64,000 nucleotides of DNA from Chrysoperla carnea (lineage: Eukaryota; Arthropoda; Insecta; Neuroptera; Chrysopidae), in NCBI RefSeq assembly GCF_905475395.1, contig NC_058339.1:35411172-35475171 (forward strand). Reading direction: 5' to 3'. Below the pieces are notes generated by a model. It was not told the DNA's origin. It saw nothing but the letters and a program-made list of their open reading frames with translations, and did not search any database. This document shows, piece by piece, positions 55,856 through 64,000 of this stretch. The translations under genes were made by a program, and so were the position numbers. How positions within the stretch are numbered: position 1 is the stretch's first letter; each line of letters begins with the position of its first letter.

Positions 55856-58800
55856 ATGCCGAGAACTTTGAAACTACTCCCGACTGAAATTTTGGATGAG
55901 GCTCTTGATTTTAATCTTTATGATGAAATTGGTAAACTCATACCTCCGTCCAGTGGTATATGGAGAGAAATTAGTAAACGCCTTAGTAATCAAATTACTC
56001 CAAAACATTTATGGGTAATGTTTCATGGAAATCGATATAAGTTGAAAAATTTGTATTTCGAAGCTAAAGGACTCTTCATTCAAGAAGAAATTATTGAACC
56101 GAAGGAAACCGAAATAAACACTGGTGATATAAATAATACGTCTACAGAATCCGTTGCTTGTTCTGATTTATCTTATTCCATCATAGAAAAGAAAGATGTC
56201 AAAAGCAAAAACTTTCCTCTTTTGCATACTATTCTTACAATATCTGCGGCTCTTTGGTCTAAAATAATACCTTCCTCTTTAAACTACCAGGATAAACGTG
56301 ATCACACTCGTGGATATTCTGTTTTAAGAAAAGGGTGGACTGATATAATTTATAATGCAATATGGGAGCAATTACGAATTCCATGTGCGTTTGTCTTTAA
56401 GCGAGGAATCATATCTGAAAGCCCAGGTTGTCCCTATTTAAAAATATCGGCCTTGTGCCATGAATGCCATTCAAATTTAAGTGCACATTTATTATTTAAG
56501 CCAAAAAAGACAGATGAAAATATTATTTTACAAGTCACGGCTTCTGACACCCGAGGTCATGCGCATATTAAAAAACGTCGCCTGGCTGGGCAATCCCGCC
56601 GCGAAATCGGAAAGGAATTAACTAGCACACAAGCAGCAAATTGGAGACGTGAAAACGCAAACCGCTGCATGCTATACGGCGAACCACAACCCGCAAATCT
56701 TTATAGTCTTGAAGTATTAAGAAAAGCAAAACAGGAGATTCGCGATGAGATTTTGATTGGAGGGAAATGTACCGATTTAGTAGAATCATTTCATAATCTT
56801 AATGAGTCTGTCGAATTTGCAGATATTATAAAGGAATTGTGCTTAAATAAATTTCACCTCATATACTGGACCATAAATCAAGCGACAATTTACAAAGAAA
56901 TGAGCCACCGTGAGAGAATAAGCATTTCTATAGATGCAACTGGATCACTTGTGCAACAGGTACACAAAGGGAACGACTATTCCGGCAGTATTTTCTTATA
57001 TCAATGTGTAGTTTCCTCAAAAAGTGCAGTGGTTCCAATTGTACAAATGCTATCGGAAAAACATAACGCAAACATGATAGCATATTGGCTTCGCGAATGG
57101 CTACGAACAAGACTCCCCATACCTTTTGAAGTTATCACGGATTTTTCACTGGCTTTGATGAATGCTGTTTCTTTGGCATTTAATGGAATGGAGCTATCCA
57201 ACTATATTGACCTGTGTTTGCAAATTTTAAAAGATGCAAAAGATGACAATGTGCATTTACCCCGAACATTTTTACGCATTGATATAGCCCATCTTATTAA
57301 TTTGGTATGCCGTTGGAAGTGTTTCCATAGTACACAATTTAAAGTGAAAGATTTCTACGTCCGTTGTGTTGGTATCCTGTCGCAGTGTACTACTTTGGAA
57401 GATTTTAGGGAAATTTTGCTTTCCGTTCTAGTCGTTTCACAAAGTAAAAGAAGCGGTCGAGTAAAGGATATGGATTTTTTAACGCCTTGTGAAAATCGGG
57501 AGGTCTTTCTCATGAATAGAATTAAAAGCTATAAAATAGAACAATTCGTTAATAAAACAACTAAAACAATTGAAGGGGATACTTTTGTAGACGATGTTGA
57601 TAAGTACGAAGAGGAAATTTTAGCGGAGGCTTTCGTAAAAGATGCTACTAAGAATAAATTGACAGAGATACAAAAAATTCAAGCAGAAGCACTTCAAGAA
57701 TGTGGTGTCCAAGGAAGTCGCCTTAATGCATATTACTTACCAAATTTTGCTCAAGATTTGTTAAGAATATGTAAACACTTCGTAATGTGGACAGGAGTTT
57801 TATCTTCGAAGTATATGGCGACTGTAACTGCATCGTCATCGTATGTGGAAAGTTACTTCAACGATTTGAAGAATTCTGTTCTCAAGAACGAGAACTTACC
57901 TATTCGAGCTGACAAGTTCTTTGTTCACCACGTACGATCTATTGAAGGTACAGTGAAATTGGTTAAATCAACTCTTTTACTGTCAAAGGAGCAACTAAAA
58001 TTTAAACCAACACAAAATGTCAATTCTATTTTCATTGATAAAAGTGAAAATATCAGTCAAAATCTTGAAATATGTAATAATAATTTAGGGACCGATCTTG
58101 ATCATTTAAACGAAGTTGAAAATTGGAAGGGAAAAGCAGCGCAAAAAATCAAAACGAATAAATATTTACAAAAATGTCCTGGAATGACATCAATTGAAGG
58201 CAAACCAATAACAATTAGTTCAAAAAAATTGTTATTAAGAAATGGGAGTATTCTACCTTCTTTAGTAATAAATGGCATGAAAATACAGGTAACATATACC
58301 TGTCCTTTTGATACTTTGGCCCAAGCATTTTCTGCCGCCTATGTCGATATAAATTCATATAATACATTCGTTGACAAAAGCGGCATTCAGTTTTTTGAAT
58401 TAGTAAAAAATTTTGTAATGCAAGGGCCTAAGTCTTCTATTTATAAACAAAGGGCCGACCTCTTATTGAAATGGCGTGGGAATTCCCTGAAAAATAATGT
58501 ATTAGATTGTTCTGGAAACGTAATAGAGCTGGCAGAATATCTCTTTAAAAATGAGCCCAGTGTCATAAATATCCGGAAATGTAAAAAATGTAATTCCGCA
58601 CGTTCATCTTCTGTTGTTGCATTATGCTTAACTCCCCAATATTTTTATGAAACTGGTTTTGCTGGTGTCGAAGAAAATATAAAAAAATCTCTACGAATCG
58701 CTTTAAATCAACAATGCAAATCATGTAAGGAGGATATGGAAACTTCTACTGTTATTGGGAATCATTTAATAATTGACGTAGAATTTACAAACTTTCCGAA

Positions 58801-59065
58801 ACACAATGATCCAGATTGGTCTGGCCAAATAAAATTATCAGATTTGCCTGTAGAGATAAATATTTTCAATGACAATTTTAAGCTTGTCGCTGCCATTACA
58901 AATTTACCTCCAAAGGTGGAGAATAGTATTGGGCACTATGTAGCATACTGCCTTCGTGCTTCAAGTAAATGGCAGCTACACGACGGCTTAAAGTCCGAAA
59001 TAATAACGGTCAATCCAAATAGAATTAAAACAACGGTGTGCGTTTTAATTTTTGTTAGAAAGTAA
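55856..59065 (+). CDS. MULE/NOF-type transposase with C-terminal USP-like protease domain
   Basis: One uninterrupted frame of 1,069 aa starts at ATG 55856 (MPRTLKLLPTEILDE); upstream in-frame codons are T-rich leader. Residues 1-80 are helical and Myb/SANT-like. Residues 190-270 form a Cys/His-rich DNA-binding region (C192, C201, C204) followed by HIKKRRLAGQSRREIGKEL. The DDE-like core has D360 (ISIDATGSL), D429 (EVITDFSLALMN) and candidate E665 (SSSYVESYFNDLK), with RIDIAHLINLVCRW between. The last 250 residues resemble a C19 ubiquitin-specific protease: C816 (YTCPFDTLAQ), zinc-ribbon C909/C912 and C954/C957, H1027 (IGHYVAYC), D1043 (WQLHDGL), ending TVCVLIFVRK. Length fits the roughly 120-kDa NOF protein. 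The transposase assignment is firm from context. The catalytic residues and protease activity are read from pattern only. Confidence 0.85.
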   Translation: MPRTLKLLPTEILDEALDFNLYDEIGKLIPPSSGIWREISKRLSNQITPKHLWVMFHGNRYKLKNLYFEAKGLFIQEEIIEPKETEINTGDINNTSTESVACSDLSYSIIEKKDVKSKNFPLLHTILTISAALWSKIIPSSLNYQDKRDHTRGYSVLRKGWTDIIYNAIWEQLRIPCAFVFKRGIISESPGCPYLKISALCHECHSNLSAHLLFKPKKTDENIILQVTASDTRGHAHIKKRRLAGQSRREIGKELTSTQAANWRRENANRCMLYGEPQPANLYSLEVLRKAKQEIRDEILIGGKCTDLVESFHNLNESVEFADIIKELCLNKFHLIYWTINQATIYKEMSHRERISISIDATGSLVQQVHKGNDYSGSIFLYQCVVSSKSAVVPIVQMLSEKHNANMIAYWLREWLRTRLPIPFEVITDFSLALMNAVSLAFNGMELSNYIDLCLQILKDAKDDNVHLPRTFLRIDIAHLINLVCRWKCFHSTQFKVKDFYVRCVGILSQCTTLEDFREILLSVLVVSQSKRSGRVKDMDFLTPCENREVFLMNRIKSYKIEQFVNKTTKTIEGDTFVDDVDKYEEEILAEAFVKDATKNKLTEIQKIQAEALQECGVQGSRLNAYYLPNFAQDLLRICKHFVMWTGVLSSKYMATVTASSSYVESYFNDLKNSVLKNENLPIRADKFFVHHVRSIEGTVKLVKSTLLLSKEQLKFKPTQNVNSIFIDKSENISQNLEICNNNLGTDLDHLNEVENWKGKAAQKIKTNKYLQKCPGMTSIEGKPITISSKKLLLRNGSILPSLVINGMKIQVTYTCPFDTLAQAFSAAYVDINSYNTFVDKSGIQFFELVKNFVMQGPKSSIYKQRADLLLKWRGNSLKNNVLDCSGNVIELAEYLFKNEPSVINIRKCKKCNSARSSSVVALCLTPQYFYETGFAGVEENIKKSLRIALNQQCKSCKEDMETSTVIGNHLIIDVEFTNFPKHNDPDWSGQIKLSDLPVEINIFNDNFKLVAAITNLPPKVENSIGHYVAYCLRASSKWQLHDGLKSEIITVNPNRIKTTVCVLIFVRK

Positions 59066-59329
59066 ATAATTTGCACAACACTTACCTAAACAATATTCCT
59101 CCCCTTCCTCTAGTACAACATATACAGACTTCATTTACACAAACTTCTCTCATATATATAAACTATATGTAAAATTCTATCACAAGCTGTTTGGACTCGG
59201 CGTCAACATATCAATCGGCACATTGTCTTTGTCCCCTCCACATAAATTCCCCCAACCTTCTGATAACAGCCCAGTAAAAACATTTTGCAAATATATTAGC
59301 TAAAAACGAGAAAGATATTTGTTGATTGT
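59066..59329 (+). other. Foldback 3' internal region
   Basis: A short spacer between the stop codon and the right arm. Weak echoes of the arm unit (CAATCGGCACATTG, CAGCCCAGTA) suggest a badly decayed innermost unit. No clear AATAAA signal is seen. Confidence 0.5.
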
Positions 59330-62300
59330 TGTATCGGTGGGATATAATACCGTTTACGTCCCCAACCTTTGCAGTTTGATTAATTTAATATCATGAAAAA
59401 TCCTATTCTAAAGTATATCTGTCAATTGCCGTATACAGTATCCCAGTACAAATGTCACAGGAAGTAGCACAGCGAGGGTTAGGTTTCCCCCGAATATATA
59501 TCACCTCCCTGTGGCTACGTTCTTGGTTTAAAAGTAGTGAAAATTGAAAACTAAGTTATTCTATAAGTGGTCTTTCCAAAAATTCTATTCATAAACCAGT
59601 ACAAACGAATGCGCTATGTGCTTACTCTTGTATCGGGGGTAAATTTTCCTCCCCCACGCCCCATTTGAAGTTGTATTGATTTAATATTCTGGAACAATCC
59701 TCTACTAATGTATATCTATAGACTGGCGTATACAGTATCCCAGTACAAACGTCACAGGAAGCAGCACAGCGAGGGTTAGGTTTCCCCCGCATATATCTAA
59801 CCTCCCTGTGGCTACGTTCCTGGTTTAAAAAGGGTGAAAATGGAAAAATAAGTTATTCTATATGTATTCTTTCCAAAAATTCTATTCATAGACCAGTACA
59901 AACGAATGCGCTATGTGTTTACTCTTGTATCGGGGGTTGATTTTCCTCCCCTACGCCCCATTTGAAGTTGAATTGATTTAATATTCTGGAACAATCCTCT
60001 ACTAATGTATATCTATCGATTGGCGTATACAGTAACCCAGTACAAACGTCATAGAAAGCAGCACAGCGAGGGTTAGGTCTCCCCCGAATATATATCACCT
60101 CCCTGTGGCTACGTTCGAAGTTTAAAAATGGTGAAAATGGAAAACTAAGTTATTCTATATGTATTCTTTCTAAAAATTTCATTCATAGCCCAGTACAAAC
60201 GAATGCGTTATGTGTTTACTCTTGTATCGGGGGTTAATTTTCCTCCCCTACGCCCCATTTGAAGTTGTATTGATTTAATATTCTGGAACAATCCTCTACT
60301 AATGTATATCTATCGATTGGCGTATACAGTATCCCAGTACAAACGTCACAGGAAGTAGCACAGCGAGGGTTAGGTTTCCCCCGCATATATCTAACCTCCC
60401 TGTGGCTACGTTCGTGGTTTAAAAATAGTGGAAATTGAAAACTAAGTTATTCTATAAGTTGGCTTTCTAAAAATTCCATTCATATACCAGTACAAACGAA
60501 TGCGCTATGTGCTTACTCTTGTATCGGGGGTTGATTTTCCTCCCCTACGCCCCATTTGAAGTTGAATTGATTTAATATTCTGGAACAATCCTCTACTAAT
60601 GTATATCTATCGATTGGCGTATACAGTAACCCAGTACAAACGTCACAGGAAGCAGCACAGCGAGGGTTAGATTTCCCCCGCATATATCTAACCTCCCTGT
60701 GGCTACGTTCCTGGTTTAAAAAGGGTGAAAATGGAAAAATAAGTTATTCTATATGTATTCTTTCCAAAAATTCTATTCATAGACCAGTACAAACGAATGC
60801 GCTATGTGTTTACTCTTGTATCGGGGGTTGATTTTCCTCCCCTACGCCCCATTTGAAGTTGAATTGATTTAATATTCTGGAACAATCCTCTACTAATGTA
60901 TATCTATCGATTGGCGTATACAGTAACCCAGTACAAACGTCATAGAAAGCAGCACAGCGAGGGTTAGGTCTCCCCCGAATATATATCACCTCCCTGTGGC
61001 TACGTTCGAAGTTTAAAAATGGTGAAAATGGAAAACTAAGTTATTCTATATGTATTCTTTCTAAAAATTTCATTCATAGCCCAGTACAAACGAATGCGTT
61101 ATGTGTTTACTCTTGTATCGGGGGTTAATTTTCCTCCCCTACGCCCCATTTGAAGTTGTATTGATTTAATATTCTGGAACAATCCTCTACTAATGTATAT
61201 CTATCGATTGGCGTATACAGTATCCCAGTACAAACGTCACAGGAAGTAGCACAGCGAGGGTTAGGTTTCCCCCGCATATATCTAACCTCCCTGTGGCTAC
61301 GTTCGTGGTTTAAAAATAGTGGAAATTGAAAACTAAGTTATTCTATAAGTTGGCTTTCTAAAAATTCCATTCATATACCAGTACAAACGAATGCGCTATG
61401 TGCTTACTCTTGTATCGGGGGTTGATTTTCCTCCCCTACGCCCCATTTGAAGTTGAATTGATTTAATATTCTGGAACAATCCTCTACTAATGTATATCTA
61501 TCGATTGGCGTATACAGTAACCCAGTACAAACGTCACAGGAAGCAGCACAGCGAGGGTTAGGTTTCCCCCGAATATATATCACCTCCCTGTGGCTACGTT
61601 CTTGGTTTAAAAGTAGTGAAAATTGAAAACTAAGTTATTCTATAAGTGGTCTTTCCAAAAATTCTATTCATAAACCAGTACAAACGAATGCGCTATGTGC
61701 TTACTCTTGTATCGGGGGTAAATTTTCCTCCCCCACGCCCCATTTGAAGTTGTATTGATTTAATATTCTGGAACAATCCTCTACTAATGTATATCTATAG
61801 ACTGGCGTATACAGTATCCCAGTACAAACGTCACAGGAAGCAGCACAGCGAGGGTTAGGTTTCCCCCGCATATATCTAACCTCCCTGTGGCTACGTTCCT
61901 GGTTTAAAAAGGGTGAAAATGGAAAAATAAGTTATTCTATATGTATTCTTTCCAAAAATTCTATTCATAGACCAGTACAAACGAATGCGCTATGTGTTTA
62001 CTCTTGTATCGGGGGTTGATTTTCCTCCCCTACGCCCCATTTGAAGTTGAATTGATTTAATATTCTGGAACAATCCTCTACTAATGTATATCTATCGATT
62101 GGCGTATACAGTAACCCAGTACAAACGTCACAGGAAGCAGCACAGCGAGGGTTAGGTTTCCCCCGAATATATATCACCTCCCTGTGGCTACGTTCTTGGT
62201 TTAAAAGTAGTGAAAATTGAAAACTAAGTTATTCTATAAGTGGTCTTTCCAAAAATTCTATTCATAAACCAGTACAAACGAATGCGCTATGTGCTTACTC

Positions 62301-62907
62301 TTGTATCGGGGGTGAATTTTTGCTCCCTCACGCCCCATTTGAAGTTGTATTGATTAAATATTCTGGAAAAATCCTTTTTTAACGTATATCTATCAATTGG
62401 CACATACAGTAGCTCAGTACTAACGTCTCAAGAAGTAGCATTTACATAATTTTCCATCATCATGTAATTGCACCCTTATAAATATCCTCCCCATGGCTGC
62501 CGTTTTCAGTATACATTTCTCAAAATGAACAATAATATCAATTTTATAGTCTTTTGTAAGAAATCTATGTTTATAGCGTTATTCTACTGAATTGGTAACT
62601 TGTTAACTTGTATTAGTGGGTTGGTATATTTTTGGCTCCCCACCCCGTATTTTTGATTTTTTTCCCTTTATATTCTGGAACAATCCTTTATTTTGATTGT
62701 TCTTCCGAAAGGTAGCATTAAAATTTCAGTACAAAAAATGCGGGGGCTAGCGTGAAGTTGGCCCCCGCGCATATATAATTGAATATCTCGAGAATGGGGT
62801 GGTACAAAAGAGTGAAATTCTGGAACAATCCATCTTAATGCGAGTACAATCGAACCATATGGTTTATATTCTGGAACAAAAAATGCGGGGGCCAACTTCA
62901 CGACGGT
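59330..62907 (-). repeat. Foldback right arm: about ten 297-bp units plus tip
   Basis: The TTCTGGAA landmark recurs at 59691, 59988, 60285, 60582, 60879, 61176, 61473, 61770, 62067 and 62365, every interval being 297 except the last (298). From the outside in, unit types run D-A-D-C-B-A'-C-B-A-D', with a decayed innermost copy. A three-unit (891-bp) block B-C-A is duplicated: 60,007-60,300 and 60,898-61,190 appear identical. The outermost D-A-D-C-B order equals the left arm. Confidence 0.9.
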
Positions 62908-62916
62908 GTATTTGAC
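62908..62916. repeat. Right 9-bp target-site duplication
   Basis: GTATTTGAC, an exact copy of 52295-52303. The next bases, ACC, fortuitously match the element's first three bases. Confidence 0.85.
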
Positions 62917-64000
62917 ACCAAAGATACTATCAATATACAACAATCTGTTTTTAAAAAATATAAAGTTTCTACACATATAACTAAGTTTTATTCTTTATTG
63001 TTGCATTTCTAAAATATCTTTTTCATACAATATGCAACATTTTACAAACAGTAAGAAATATTGTTATGTATAATATACTCAAAATATACTTGTTTCTTTA
63101 TATGTATTATATATAAAGCGTTATATACATATATATACAGGGATAAATGTTACTAATAAATTCAAACTATTCCAGAAGTTCTAAAACGAAAAAAAAAAGA
63201 TATACAATCATTTAGTTTCCCAAAAAATAAAAATCCAATAGGTTATTCTACTATTTTTGAAAAAGTACCTCAAAATGTTGATTTTGCTAATAAAAAGTCA
63301 CCAAAAATTTATTTCGGAAAAATACACACGCTTTCTTGCCAAAAACTTAAACTAAATTTTAAACTGTCAAAAACGCGGGCATCAAATTTGGTGACGTAAT
63401 ATCGGTATCATTATACGAAATAACACAGATAAGTTTGACAGATATATTCATAGACAACTAATTATAATAAATATAAATATTTATTATCTATAGATATATT
63501 ATACCCAGCTGTCTACACTGAACTAGCTGATGGTCTATGGCTCATACCGATATGACATCACAGCAAGGCTTGTCCGCGTTTTAGGACACGTGATATACAG
63601 TTTAAAAATTACGATTTTTAATTTTAAAATTATAAAAGAAAAATGTGCTTTTATGACTCGAAATCAGAATATTTTAGTATATTTTTACATAAATTTTAAC
63701 TTTTTTCAAATTTCATAATTTATTTTTGACTAACGATAATACCCTATTATATTTCATAATAAAATATGGTTTATATGATTAAATTCCTCTTTTTTATCTG
63801 AAAACATTTAAATTGAGTAACAAATTAATTTAAAAAAAAAATAATTTCGTTAATTATTTTGTTTAAAATGAAATACATTAATTACTTTTTGATTCGTTTT
63901 AATTGATTAAAGTAATTAGAACTATTGATTGATTTTAAATGTAAATAACATGAAGACAATTTGTAACACTGGAGAGTCCAAGAGTAGGGTTCTAGTATAG
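62917..64000. other. Intergenic AT-rich stretch to window end
   Basis: No gene, RNA or bounded element recognised. The open frame at 63530-63718 has no motif. Confidence 0.5.

Larger units (their letters stand above)
52304..62907 (+). mobile_element. Complete Foldback-type (FB / MULE-NOF) transposon, 10.6 kb
   Basis: A perfect 9-bp direct repeat, GTATTTGAC, flanks the element. The termini are exact inverts (ACCGTCGTGAAG... / ...CTTCACGACGGT), and the outer arm sequence appears identical for several hundred bp. Long inverted arms built of 297-bp tandem units surround an internal region with one intact transposase-like ORF. Long arms with internal tandem repeats, a 9-bp duplication and a roughly 120-kDa protein are the defining traits of Drosophila FB-NOF. 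An intact ORF, matching tips and a perfect duplication suggest recent, possibly current, activity. The arms are unequal (about 1.9 kb left, about 3.6 kb right). Confidence 0.9.

Noticed and set aside
59330-62907. Regular 297-bp repeats as a satellite or CRISPR-like array
   Set aside because: The array is the inverted partner of 52.3-54.2 kb and lies inside the target duplications, so it is a transposon arm. Unit length and lack of spacers exclude CRISPR.

Overview
The window is AT-rich eukaryotic DNA, almost certainly from an insect. Three things support this: a spliced, insect-type asunder/Integrator subunit 13 gene, metazoan-style GT-AG introns, and an insect-type transposon load (pogo/Tigger, hAT, mariner- and piggyBac-like MITEs, RNase H-bearing LINEs, and a Foldback/MULE-NOF element). 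I cannot fix the order or species from sequence alone. There is no prokaryotic, organellar or viral signature.

Layout. 1-20.5 kb is gene-poor repeat land: a three-copy tandem repeat of about 314 bp (2.4-3.4 kb), several LINE tails, a 5'-truncated RNase H LINE with a perfect 12-bp target duplication (9.59-10.26 kb), a deleted Tigger copy (12.9-13.7 kb), a mariner-like MITE (16.1-16.4 kb) and a second decayed copy of the same LINE (16.9-17.5 kb). 20.67-28.81 kb (+) is a secreted, extremely Asp-rich protein gene in four exons, with a symmetric cassette exon and a likely alternative 3' end. 29.86-34.02 kb (+) is INTS13/asunder in six exons. 34.1-40.7 kb is intergenic. 40.72-45.60 kb (-) is a three-exon gene for a conserved protein with a helix-hairpin-helix-like motif; its introns carry a hAT remnant and a MITE. 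45.6-52.3 kb is intergenic and repeat-rich.

52,304-62,907 is one 10.6-kb Foldback-type transposon, flanked by a perfect 9-bp duplication. Its long inverted arms are built of 297-bp tandem units: four intervals on the left and nine on the right. They enclose one intact 1,069-codon ORF. That ORF reads as a MULE/NOF-type DDE transposase whose C-terminal 250 residues look like a ubiquitin-specific protease (C19) domain, with Cys, His and Asp boxes and a CxxC...CxxC zinc ribbon. This is the most striking object in the window.

The three host genes are not an operon and show no obvious shared pathway. INTS13 acts in nuclear RNA processing, the minus-strand gene is probably nuclear, and the Asp-rich gene is secreted. 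Exon borders were chosen by hand from GT-AG sites, reading phase and, for INTS13, remembered family similarity. No searches were run.
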